Assembly (NCBI GenBank): GCA_964642175.1
Contig: CAZXOK010000001.1
Span: 310,001-374,000, forward strand
DNA: 64,000 nucleotides
From: JANQGG01 sp964642175
GTDB lineage: Bacteria; Bacteroidota; Chlorobiia; Chlorobiales; Chloroherpetonaceae
Direction: 5' to 3'
Below the pieces are notes generated by a model. It was not told where the DNA came from, did not search any database, and saw only the letters and a program-made list of their open reading frames with translations. A program made the position numbers and the translations under genes. Every line of letters starts with the position of its first letter. Position 1 is the stretch's first letter. This document shows positions 17,976-25,383 of this stretch, one piece after another.

Positions 17976-18466
17976 AGTGTGTGTCCTTGTTTTTTTAAAT
18001 GTTGAATTAACGGGTCTATGTAATTATGATGTTACTCTATAATGTATAACTTAATAGCATTCTAACTCAAGTTTGAGAAAACCTTTACAATAAAGAAGGG
18101 TCGATTCTCATAAACTTTGGCTAATTTACAACAAGTCTTACTAATCTCCAATAGGTAAACCAATACCTTTTTTTAATGCATTGTCCCCATTTTAAATGGG
18201 TTTGAGGCTATGATAAATGACGAGCCACTCCTCGTATTTCTTTTTAAACTAATTTTGAGTAATTTTCATCGCGTCTTTAATAAATATTGCGCTCTTTTCT
18301 AAGAAAACCCAACGCAATTCCCTGAATTTTTACCAATAATCACAAGGAGGTCCGGTAAAAGATATTTTCCATTCTTATCGTAAAAAAGCTCTAAACAGGG
18401 TCTTGCTTTTATACCGGTAAGCTTCAGACTCTGTTTTCCAACTAAAGATAAAACGCTGGAGATACA
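17976..18466. other. 490-base gene-free region between the lipoprotein and aconitase genes
   Basis: This region holds the divergent promoters of the two genes, but no convincing promoter could be assigned. The aconitase side contains a long-range inverted repeat: CCGGTAAAAG at 18352-18361 with CTTTTATACCGG at 18406-18417. An AAGGAGG sequence just before it has no usable start codon. No coding region is credible. Confidence 0.6.
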
Positions 18467-20734
18467 ATGGTATTTGATATTGATATGATTAAAGCCCATT
18501 ACAAAAGGCTGGAGGAACGGGTTCAGGCAGCACGTAAGGTTGTCAATCAACCTTTAACCCTCTCTGAAAAAATTCTATACAGTCATTTGGCAGAAGGAAA
18601 TGCTAAAAAAGCCTACAAGCGGGGAGAGTCTTATGTAGACTTCAATCCTGACCGCGTGGCCATGCAGGATGCAACTGCTCAAATGGCTCTGCTTCAGTTT
18701 ATGCAAGCCGGCAAACCACAGGTTGCTGTTCCTTCAACTGTTCATTGCGATCACCTGATTCAGGCTAAAGTTGGTGCAAAAGAAGATCTTCAGACAGCCG
18801 AAGATGTTAATAAAGAAGTCTACGACTTTCTTGCCTCAGTTTCAAACAAATACGGGATCGGTTTCTGGAAACCCGGTGCAGGTATTATTCACCAGGTGGT
18901 TTTGGAAAACTATGCTTTTCCGGGTGGTATGATGATCGGTACCGACTCACATACCGTTAATGCCGGTGGTCTGGGTATGGTGGCCATTGGTGTTGGAGGT
19001 GCCGACGCAGTTGATGTGATGGCCGGCATGCCATGGGAACTGAAATTCCCCAAACTGATCGGGGTGAAGCTTACAGGAAAAATGAGCGGCTGGACTTCAG
19101 CCAAAGATGTTATCCTGAAAGTAGCCGGTATTCTGACAGTTAAAGGCGGAACCGGTTGCATCGTTGAATACTTTGGCCCCGGTGCCGACAGCATATCCTG
19201 TACCGGTAAAGGTACCATTTGTAATATGGGTGCAGAAATTGGCGCTACCACCTCTACGTTCAGTTACGATGAAAAAATGTCGGCATACCTGCGTTCAACC
19301 GGCCGCGCTGAAGTAGCTGATATGGCTGATCGTTTAAAAGCACATCTTCGGGGTGATGACGAGGTATATGCCAACCCGGAAAAGTATTTTGACCAGGTGG
19401 TTGAAATTAACCTTTCAGAACTTGAGCCTCACATCAATGGCCCTTTTACACCAGATTTGGCTCATCCTATTTCTGAGTTTGCCAAAGCCGTTAAAGAGCA
19501 TGGGTGGCCGGAAGAACTTTCAGCCGGATTGATCGGGTCGTGTACCAACTCTTCTTATGAAGATATGTCGCGTGCAGCTTCGCTGGCGCGCCAGGCAGCC
19601 GATAAGAAATTAAAGGCTAAATCCGAATTTTCCATTACACCCGGCTCTGAGCAGGTACGATTCACGGTTGAGCGTGATGGCATAATTGAAGACTTTGAGA
19701 AAATTGATGGTGTGGTGATGGCTAACGCATGCGGTCCGTGTATCGGTCAGTGGGCGCGTATAAACATGGGTAAAGATGAGCGCAACTCGATTGTTACCTC
19801 GTTCAACCGCAATTTTGCAAAGCGAAACGACGGTAATCCAAACACGCATAGCTTTGTGGCCTCGCCAGAAATTGTAACAGCTTTGGCTATAGCCGGAAAA
19901 ATCACTTTCAACCCGCTAACCGATACACTCACCAACCAGGATGGCCAGCAGGTTAAACTGGATGAGCCGGTGGGTGATGAACTGCCGGGATCGGGTTTTG
20001 AGGTTCAGGATGCCGGATTCCAGGCACCGGCCGAAGATGGCAGCAAGGTCGATGTGGTGATCTCGCCATCTTCAGAGCGTCTGCAGCTCCTGAGCCCATT
20101 TGCTCCCTGGGAAGGCTCTGATTTAAATGGCTTGAAACTGTTGATTAAAGCCAAGGGAAAATGCACAACCGATCACATTTCTATGGCCGGCCCCTGGCTC
20201 AAATTCCGTGGCCATCTCGACAACATTTCCAATAACATGCTGATTGGTGCCGTAAATTACTTCAACGACAAAACCGACTGCGTTAAAAACCAATTAACCG
20301 GTGTGTATGGTGAAGTTCCAGCTACCCAACGCGACTATAAAGCCCGGGGTATCGGAACCATCGTGGTTGGAGATGAAAACTACGGTGAAGGCTCTTCCCG
20401 CGAGCATGCGGCAATGGAACCCCGCTTTATGGGCGTTCGTGCCATTGTGGTAAAATCGTTCGCCCGAATTCACGAAACCAACCTGAAAAAACAGGGTATG
20501 CTGGCATTAACATTCAACGATAAAGCGGACTACAATATAATTCAGGAAGATGATACCTTTGATATTGTTGGGCTCACTGAGTTTGCACCGGGGAGGCCGT
20601 TAACCCTTGTGGCTACCCATGCTGATGGATCAAAAGACGAGATGGCTTTAAACCACACTTACAACGAAAATCAGATTGCCTGGTTTAAGGCCGGTTCAGC
20701 CTTAAGCCTGATCAAGCAACAAGAATCAGCTTAG
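18467..20734 (+). CDS. acn: Aconitate hydratase
   Basis: Aconitase interconverts citrate and isocitrate and can serve the oxidative or the reverse TCA cycle. The 755-residue length and pattern are those of the mitochondrial-type (AcnA-like) enzyme: PSTVHCDHLIQ, GTDSHTVNAGGLGM, cluster ligands in GSCTNSS and NACGPCIGQW, and the swivel domain with GEGSSREHAAMEPR. The start at 18467 follows GGAG nine bases upstream. The gene is monocistronic, with an intrinsic terminator after it. In a green sulfur bacterium it would work in the reductive TCA cycle, but no ATP-citrate lyase is in this window to confirm that. Confidence 0.96.
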   Translation: MVFDIDMIKAHYKRLEERVQAARKVVNQPLTLSEKILYSHLAEGNAKKAYKRGESYVDFNPDRVAMQDATAQMALLQFMQAGKPQVAVPSTVHCDHLIQAKVGAKEDLQTAEDVNKEVYDFLASVSNKYGIGFWKPGAGIIHQVVLENYAFPGGMMIGTDSHTVNAGGLGMVAIGVGGADAVDVMAGMPWELKFPKLIGVKLTGKMSGWTSAKDVILKVAGILTVKGGTGCIVEYFGPGADSISCTGKGTICNMGAEIGATTSTFSYDEKMSAYLRSTGRAEVADMADRLKAHLRGDDEVYANPEKYFDQVVEINLSELEPHINGPFTPDLAHPISEFAKAVKEHGWPEELSAGLIGSCTNSSYEDMSRAASLARQAADKKLKAKSEFSITPGSEQVRFTVERDGIIEDFEKIDGVVMANACGPCIGQWARINMGKDERNSIVTSFNRNFAKRNDGNPNTHSFVASPEIVTALAIAGKITFNPLTDTLTNQDGQQVKLDEPVGDELPGSGFEVQDAGFQAPAEDGSKVDVVISPSSERLQLLSPFAPWEGSDLNGLKLLIKAKGKCTTDHISMAGPWLKFRGHLDNISNNMLIGAVNYFNDKTDCVKNQLTGVYGEVPATQRDYKARGIGTIVVGDENYGEGSSREHAAMEPRFMGVRAIVVKSFARIHETNLKKQGMLALTFNDKADYNIIQEDDTFDIVGLTEFAPGRPLTLVATHADGSKDEMALNHTYNENQIAWFKAGSALSLIKQQESA

Positions 20735-20756
20735 CAGCCACACATGCATACATCAA

Positions 20757-20787
20757 CAAAGCCTCGCATAAAGCGGGGCTTTGTTAT
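20757..20787 (+). terminator. Intrinsic terminator after aconitase
   Basis: An 11-bp stem (CAAAGCCTCGC with GCGGGGCTTTG, one T-G wobble) closes a 5-base loop and is followed by TTATT. It lies about 23 bases after the aconitase stop. Confidence 0.85.
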
Positions 20788-20900
20788 TATAGATAAACAG
20801 TGAAAGCCTTTGGTAACTCAGATGTAAAATCTATTTCAGAGATAATAAAACCCAGCAAAAGAGAATAAAAGCAGGTGAGGAGGAAATAAAATGAGAAAAC

Positions 20901-20976
20901 TGGCTGAGGAGGCAGGACTCGAACCTGCAATTGCCTGATCCAGAATCAGGTGCCTTACCAATTTGGCCACTCCCCA
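20901..20976 (-). tRNA. tRNA-Gln (anticodon CTG)
   Basis: The minus strand folds into a full cloverleaf. The acceptor is TGGGGAG with CTCCTCA, the anticodon stem CCTGA/TCAGG has loop TTCTGGA, and the T arm is GCAGG TTCGAGT CCTGC. The anticodon CTG reads CAG. The discriminator G is followed by an encoded CCA. It is the distal gene of a four-tRNA cluster. Confidence 0.93.
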
Positions 20977-20984
20977 AAACTAAG

Positions 20985-21058
20985 TGCACCCGGAAGGATT
21001 CGAACCCTCAACCTTCTGATCCGTAGTCAGATGCTCTATCCAATTGAGCTACAGGTGC
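20985..21058 (-). tRNA. tRNA-Arg (anticodon ACG)
   Basis: The cloverleaf has acceptor GCACCTG with CGGGTGC, anticodon stem TCTGA/TCAGA with loop CTACGGA, and T arm GAGGG TTCGAAT CCTTC. Anticodon ACG (inosine after editing) reads CGU, CGC and CGA. No CCA is encoded after the discriminator A. Confidence 0.93.
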
Positions 21059-21076
21059 TCTGTGGTCTACCATTAA

Positions 21077-21153
21077 TGGTAGCGTGTAGGGGATTCGAAC
21101 CCCTGATCTCCGCCTTGAGAGGGCGGTGTCCTTGGCCACTAGACGAACACGCC
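21077..21153 (-). tRNA. tRNA-Glu (anticodon CTC)
   Basis: The cloverleaf has acceptor GGCGTGT with ACACGCT (G-U at the first pair), anticodon stem CCGCC/GGCGG with loop CTCTCAA, and T arm AGGGG TTCGAAT CCCCT. Anticodon CTC reads GAG. CCA is encoded after the discriminator A. This is a second-isoacceptor type, so a TTC tRNA-Glu must be elsewhere. Confidence 0.93.
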
Positions 21154-21163
21154 TTAATCTGAG

Positions 21164-21237
21164 TGGGCCCTGTAGGACTTGAACCCACGACCCAGCGATT
21201 ATGAGTCGCTTGCTCTAACCAACTGAGCTAAGGGCCC
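21164..21237 (-). tRNA. tRNA with CAT anticodon (elongator Met or Ile2)
   Basis: The cloverleaf has a fully paired acceptor GGGCCCT/AGGGCCC, D arm with AGCTCAGTTGGTTAGAGC, anticodon stem AGCGA/TCGCT with loop CTCATAA, and T loop TTCAAGT. The CAT anticodon and paired first base rule out initiator Met. The arm resembles both elongator Met and lysidine-modified Ile2 tRNAs, and the choice cannot be made from sequence alone. No CCA is encoded. It is the promoter-proximal gene of the cluster. Confidence 0.9.
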
Positions 21238-21359
21238 ATCCAGTCACGTAAAGAGCCTAAAATATAAACTGATTTTTTAATTCTCAAAACCATTATTTAA
21301 GAATAATTCAGGTTTTTTGGAACCAATCACACCTGAGATCGCTATAAACAATAAAAGTT

Positions 21360-21377
21360 ATTATTTGTAAAAATAAT
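21360..21377. promoter_or_regulatory. Candidate operator upstream of the PerR-like gene
   Basis: An inverted repeat ATTATTT-GTAA-AAATAAT lies about 40 bases before the perR-like start. AT-rich palindromes of this size are typical of Fur/PerR binding sites, and these regulators usually control themselves. Binding is inferred from position and shape only. Confidence 0.45.
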
Positions 21378-21418
21378 TTGAACTTAACCAACTTTTTTAT
21401 AGTTTCACTGTTAATAGT

Positions 21419-21850
21419 ATGCATTATCAGCAAACTAAATTGAATTTAAATATGAAAAATAAAACTCAGGAACGCGTAGGTCAGCGTTACTCCAGACAGC
21501 GGGAAGAGATTCTAAATATTGTTCGAGAAACAACATCGCACCCAACTGCAGACTGGGTTTATGAACAAACCCGCCAGATTTTACCAAGCGTAAGTTTAGG
21601 AACAGTATACAGAAATCTGAACCTTCTTGCTGAAGAAGGATTAATCCAACGGTTGGTGTTCGAAGATGGTAAAGTCCATTTTGATGGTAATACCCATGAA
21701 CATCATCATTATTTATGCCAGGACTCAGGTAAAATACTGGATATTGAACAGGAATATGCAACCAAGTTAATTGAACAACTTTACAAAGACACCGGTCTTA
21801 AAGCCAAAGGTTGTAAAATTGAATTTTACGGTCTGGGCGAATCAAACTAA
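21419..21850 (+). CDS. Fur family transcriptional regulator, PerR-like, without structural zinc site
   Basis: This 143-residue protein has the winged-helix DNA-binding domain (SRQREEILNIVRE, then PSVSLGTVYRNLNLLAEEGLI). The dimerisation domain has the regulatory metal ligands expected for PerR: His in SHPTADW, Asp in HFDGN, the HEHHH cluster and Asp in KILDIE. The structural zinc site is missing. The first CxxC reads CQDS and the C-terminal CxxC is absent because the protein ends shortly after EFYG. PerR proteins sense peroxide by metal-catalysed histidine oxidation. The next gene, dps, is a classic PerR target. An alternative ATG at 21452 would shorten it by 11 residues. Confidence 0.88.
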   Translation: MHYQQTKLNLNMKNKTQERVGQRYSRQREEILNIVRETTSHPTADWVYEQTRQILPSVSLGTVYRNLNLLAEEGLIQRLVFEDGKVHFDGNTHEHHHYLCQDSGKILDIEQEYATKLIEQLYKDTGLKAKGCKIEFYGLGESN

Positions 21851-21879
21851 ACTTGGTAATTCCCCCTTTATCTTGAGCT

Positions 21880-21918
21880 TTATAATCGTGAAGATTTCAC
21901 TTATCTTCAAGATTATAA
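21880..21918. promoter_or_regulatory. Long inverted repeat between perR-like gene and dps
   Basis: Arms TTATAATC-G-TGAAGAT and ATCTTCA-A-GATTATAA are complementary over 15 of 16 positions around a 7-base loop. The TTATAAT half-sites resemble PerR-box halves. It may be an operator for dps, an mRNA hairpin, or both. There is no T-run for a terminator. Confidence 0.5.
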
Positions 21919-21967
21919 CTAAAGACTCAAGAACCCCAATCCCTGATTCATGTCAACTTAAATAAAA

Positions 21968-22432
21968 ATTAAACACACGTCTCAACACGTTTTAGCGTCT
22001 CTTAATCGACATATTGCCAATGCATTTGTCTTGACTTTCAAATACAAGAAGTTTCATTGGTACATATCAGGCCCTTTTTTTAAACCATTACATGAACTTT
22101 TTCATGACCATTATCAGGCTTTAAATCTATTTATGGATGAACTTGCCGAACGCTCCGGAATGCTTGGGGGCCATCCCATAGCAACTGCAAAAGAATGTCT
22201 GGATGTATCAGAAATTGACGAGGCTTACGAGTTTTTATATACCCCGCAAAAAATGGTTGAAATATTAGCTGAGGACAATTTTCTGGTAATTGAGGCTCTT
22301 CATATCGATATTCAACGCGCCAATACAGATGGCGATATAAGCTCAGCCGATCTCCTGACTAAAATGCTTCAAATGTATCAAAAACATCACTGGTACCTTG
22401 CCGAAACAGCCGCCCGCAAATATTTAGTTTAA
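21968..22432 (+). CDS. dps: Dps family DNA-binding ferritin, with an in-frame stop near the start
   Basis: Dps makes a 12-mer that oxidises iron with hydrogen peroxide and protects DNA. The ferroxidase ligands are intact: His in KKFHW, His in PLHELF, and Asp and Glu in MDELAE. The first ATG or TTG after the last stop (TTG at 22031) would delete the conserved first helix. In the same frame the homology (SLNRHIANAFVL) runs upstream to about 21968. The natural ATG at 21950 is in frame but is followed by TAA at 21959-21961 (codon 4). The gene therefore starts at a rare ATT or ATA, or carries a nonsense mutation or sequence error. Its stop overlaps the convergent DUF58 gene. Confidence 0.8.
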   Translation: MKHTSQHVLASLNRHIANAFVLTFKYKKFHWYISGPFFKPLHELFHDHYQALNLFMDELAERSGMLGGHPIATAKECLDVSEIDEAYEFLYTPQKMVEILAEDNFLVIEALHIDIQRANTDGDISSADLLTKMLQMYQKHHWYLAETAARKYLV

Positions 22433-23350
22433 CATGGCGCGTTTTTTAAGGTAAGCCAGCAGGGCATGCTCAAAGCTTTGGGATGTATTGATCAGGTTGT
22501 AATCAATCTTGGCATCTGAAAGCTTATCCTGATAGCGTTTTGAGAAGGCATTAAATGCATCTTTATAAGCCTTTTGAATCTGAACGGGATTGGCATTTTT
22601 GATGGTTCTCGATTCCATATCCTGAAACTGAAGTGGCTGCGTATAGTTCAAGTCAGTTTCACGAGGATCTGTTAAGTGAAACACAATCATTTCGTTATGC
22701 TGGAAATGGAAGAGTTTCATGGCTTTGATCACCGATTCCTGAACATCCCAAAGGTCACTGATCAAAATAATCAGATTGCGTTGGCGAAGTTGCCCGGCAA
22801 TTTGTTTAAAAACAGCATCAAAATTCGTGTTTGGGCGACTTTCAGATAACAAATTATGGTGCTCATTGGACAAGGTTTTCAGGATTTCGGTGAGATGGGC
22901 CGGGGATTGGCGCGTCGGAACAAACCGGTGGATTTTATCGCTGAAGGTAATCAGGCCGGCACAGTCGTGCTGCTTGATCATCAAATGTGAAAGCGCTCCG
23001 GCCAGGTAGCTGGCATACTCAATCTTGGGGATATATTCCGGCGACGAACTGAATTTCATGGAGTTGGAGGTATCCAGAAGAAGATAGGAGCGCAAGTTGG
23101 TTTCTTCTTCGTATTGCTTGATGAAATACTTTTCAGTCCGGGCGAGTAACCGCCAGTCAATGTGGCGTGGTTCATCGCCAAACACGTACGGACGGTGCTG
23201 GGCAAACTCGGCACTAAATCCATGAAACGGGCTTTTATGCAGGCCAATCAAAAAACCATTTACAATAAAACGGGCTTTAAGATCCAGTGTTTTCAGCTTA
23301 GCAACAATCTCTGGAAGTAAATACTTTCTCTCATCCGGGTTGCTATTCAT
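22424..23350 (-). CDS. DUF58 domain protein (von Willebrand-like)
   Basis: The DUF58 core is clear: SPFHGFSAEFAQHRPYVFGDEPRHIDWRLLART, then LLLDTSNSMKF, an incomplete metal-ion-dependent adhesion motif (DxSxS). Start at 23350 is chosen because the region upstream belongs to the lipoprotein gene; this gives 308 residues and an 8-base overlap. DUF58 proteins usually sit beside MoxR AAA ATPases and act in envelope or metalloenzyme maturation. Here no MoxR gene is adjacent, and the partners are a lipoprotein and murA. The function is unknown. Confidence 0.88.
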   Translation of the reverse strand: MNSNPDERKYLLPEIVAKLKTLDLKARFIVNGFLIGLHKSPFHGFSAEFAQHRPYVFGDEPRHIDWRLLARTEKYFIKQYEEETNLRSYLLLDTSNSMKFSSSPEYIPKIEYASYLAGALSHLMIKQHDCAGLITFSDKIHRFVPTRQSPAHLTEILKTLSNEHHNLLSESRPNTNFDAVFKQIAGQLRQRNLIILISDLWDVQESVIKAMKLFHFQHNEMIVFHLTDPRETDLNYTQPLQFQDMESRTIKNANPVQIQKAYKDAFNAFSKRYQDKLSDAKIDYNLINTSQSFEHALLAYLKKRAMLN

Positions 23351-23972
23351 TGTAATCAATAAATAAGATGGGATCTCTGTTTTGTATGCCCAGTGATGTT
23401 GATAAAGATCCTGTGATTGTAAGTTGTTTAATAAGAAACCCGGTTTGAGAGGGATGCTCATAAACACAGATTAACAAATACTTTCCAGGTAACACTTCTG
23501 AAAGTTCAAATTCACCTTTGTCGTTTGTTTTGGTTGAATAGATGGCATTCTGGCCGATCCAACCCGCGATTGATTTTAAATATTCCAGCTTATAAGCCCG
23601 GGTTTCTTTTTTCAGGGCCGCAATGGTATCTGTAATGCTTTCGTATCGTTTTTTAATGGTTTCGTCCTTGTAATTGCTGAGTTGGTAGCGGAATTTTAGA
23701 CTATCCAGCCCATCACTGAGTTTAAGTCTGAGCTGGATGAGTTCCCTGAGGCCCATTTGAAAGCCTTCTTTGCGTTGCTGAAGGCGTTGTTGAATGTCTG
23801 AGGTTTTTGCAAGAAGAACAGGGGCCTGTTTCAATGGATCAGCCTGGCCAGAGGAGCTTTCCATTTTAGCTTCACCGCTCACTTTAATGCTTTGGGATGA
23901 ACAGCCCCATATGCCCAATACCACCAAAAAGGCAAGGCATAGCGCGACCAGTTCATATCTATTCAAATTCAT
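23343..23972 (-). CDS. Lipoprotein with C-terminal beta-sandwich-like segment, unknown function
   Basis: Starting at the ATG at 23972, the 209-residue product begins MNLNRYELVALCLAFLVVLGIWGC, a type II signal peptide with a lipobox cysteine. The middle (about 60-140) is a charged helical stretch. The C-terminus has the GEFELSEVLPGKYLLICVY pattern of carboxypeptidase-regulatory-like or PEGA-like surface domains. The start overlaps the murA stop by 14 bases and its own stop overlaps the DUF58 gene, so all three are translationally coupled. A longer start at 24056 would lie inside murA and would bury the signal peptide. Confidence 0.75.
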   Translation of the reverse strand: MNLNRYELVALCLAFLVVLGIWGCSSQSIKVSGEAKMESSSGQADPLKQAPVLLAKTSDIQQRLQQRKEGFQMGLRELIQLRLKLSDGLDSLKFRYQLSNYKDETIKKRYESITDTIAALKKETRAYKLEYLKSIAGWIGQNAIYSTKTNDKGEFELSEVLPGKYLLICVYEHPSQTGFLIKQLTITGSLSTSLGIQNRDPILFIDYNE

Positions 23973-25233
23973 TGTATTTTTCCCGTTGAATTTTTGCGCC
24001 AAGTTTGCTGAGTTTTTGTTCGATCTTCTCATATCCCCGATCCAGGTGATACACACGCAGCACTTCGGTTTTGCCTTTAGCTGCCAAACCTGCCAGTACC
24101 AGGCTGGCAGATGCTCTAAGGTCGGTCGACATCACCTTGGCGCCTGACAACTGAACCGGACCCATAACATTGGCATGATTTTGATCGACAGCAATTCCCG
24201 CGCCAAGCCGGTTTAACTCGGGTACATGGTTAAATCGCTCAATATACACATGATCGGTGATGAGACTTGTGCCACTGGCCTGGGTCATCAGAGCAATCCA
24301 CTGGGCCTGCATATCGGTTGGAAATTCCGGATAAGGTCGGGCTTCGACATGGGTGGCTTTTAAGGTTTTTGGTGCGCTCAGGGATACACTGTCTTTTGTG
24401 GTTTTTATGTCGCACCCTGTTGCTTTAAATTTCTCCAGAACACTTTCCAACTCATTGGGATCGGCCTGTTTCAGGGTGATCTGGCCACCAGTAATCGCCC
24501 CTGCTGCAAGCAACGTGCCTGCTTCGATGCGATCAAATATGTTGGTGAATTCAATCCCATGCAGTTCATCCACACCCTGAATTTCAAGCTCGGCTGAGCC
24601 AACACCGGCAATTTTGGCGCCCATTTGAATTAAATACTCGCAAAGCGCTGTTATTTCGGGCTCAATGGCGGCATTTGTGATTTTTGTAGTGCCCTTGGCC
24701 AATGCAGCAGCCATCAGTGTATTGCCGGTAGCACCAACCGATGTGATTTTAAAATGGATGTGATTTCCATGCAAGTATCTATCCTTAGCTTTCGCAATAA
24801 TGTAGCCATCTTCGATATCAATGCTGGCACCCAGCTTTTTCATGGCTTCGATATGCAGATCTACCGGACGAGGGCCGAATGCACACCCACCGGGCAGGGA
24901 TACTTTAGCTTCGCCGAATCTTGAAAGCAGAGGACCCAGAACGTAAATAGATGCCCGCATTTTTTTAACCAGTTCGTAAGGTGCTTCGAAATGGCTAACA
25001 CCCCGGGCGTCGATTTTTAACGTGTTGTGTTGGAACTCAACTTTTGCACCAACTATTCTTAACAGGTTGCTTAATGTATAAACATCTCGTAGATCCGGGA
25101 CTCTGTGGATAGTGGAAGAGCCACTACTGCCAAGCAGGGCGGCAGACATAATGGCAAGAGCCGCATTTTTGGATCCGGATACTTCAACAGATCCGGAGAG
25201 TTTTTGACGGCCTTCAATAACAAGTTTATCCAT
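23959..25233 (-). CDS. murA: UDP-N-acetylglucosamine 1-carboxyvinyltransferase
   Basis: MurA transfers enolpyruvate from PEP to UDP-GlcNAc, the first committed step of peptidoglycan synthesis. The 424-residue length is normal. The N-terminal SGSKNAALAIMSAAL and the catalytic loop GGCAFGPRPVDLH with Cys117 are intact, so the enzyme should be fosfomycin-sensitive in principle. It is the first gene of a coupled minus-strand unit with the lipoprotein and the DUF58 protein. Its promoter lies in the spacer shared with the divergent EnvC-like gene. Confidence 0.97.
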   Translation of the reverse strand: MDKLVIEGRQKLSGSVEVSGSKNAALAIMSAALLGSSGSSTIHRVPDLRDVYTLSNLLRIVGAKVEFQHNTLKIDARGVSHFEAPYELVKKMRASIYVLGPLLSRFGEAKVSLPGGCAFGPRPVDLHIEAMKKLGASIDIEDGYIIAKAKDRYLHGNHIHFKITSVGATGNTLMAAALAKGTTKITNAAIEPEITALCEYLIQMGAKIAGVGSAELEIQGVDELHGIEFTNIFDRIEAGTLLAAGAITGGQITLKQADPNELESVLEKFKATGCDIKTTKDSVSLSAPKTLKATHVEARPYPEFPTDMQAQWIALMTQASGTSLITDHVYIERFNHVPELNRLGAGIAVDQNHANVMGPVQLSGAKVMSTDLRASASLVLAGLAAKGKTEVLRVYHLDRGYEKIEQKLSKLGAKIQREKYNEFE

Positions 25234-25336
25234 TAAAACTTATTTAGCGTTAAATTGTGAAAATAACACCGATTATAAGTACTTTTTTTGAGAATACCTG
25301 TTTTATTTCAAGAATATTTTTACGATCTTTTCCGTG

Positions 25337-25369
25337 AAGGCCGTGGGGAAACCTCGGCCTTTTTTTTTG
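25337..25369 (+). terminator. Intrinsic terminator in the leader of the EnvC-like gene
   Basis: A stem AAGGCCG/CGGCCTT, extended by GG/CC past a T-T mismatch around a GGAAA loop, is followed by about eight Ts on the plus strand. No plus-strand gene ends upstream, so it sits in the 5' leader of the EnvC-like gene and could act as an attenuator or end a short RNA. Confidence 0.7.
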
Positions 25370-25383
25370 CCGGTACGAAACTG

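Noticed and set aside
20891..20935. A 14-codon frame (MRKLAEEAGLEPAIA) with a strong AGGAGG upstream
   Set aside because: It runs antisense into the tRNA-Gln gene, whose sequence explains the codons; the ribosome-binding-like sequence is probably chance.
20950..21162. A 70-codon plus-strand frame across the tRNA cluster
   Set aside because: It is antisense to three tRNA genes, a common source of false coding frames.
23351..23467. Upstream extension of the DUF58 protein
   Set aside because: The extension lies inside the lipoprotein gene and its sequence is not DUF58-like; the ATG at 23350 starts where homology begins.
23973..24056. Upstream extension of the lipoprotein
   Set aside because: It lies inside murA and would bury the type II signal peptide.
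25288..25383. N-terminal extension of the EnvC-like protein from a TTG at 25288
   Set aside because: It would translate through a strong terminator hairpin and put about 60 residues in front of the signal peptide.
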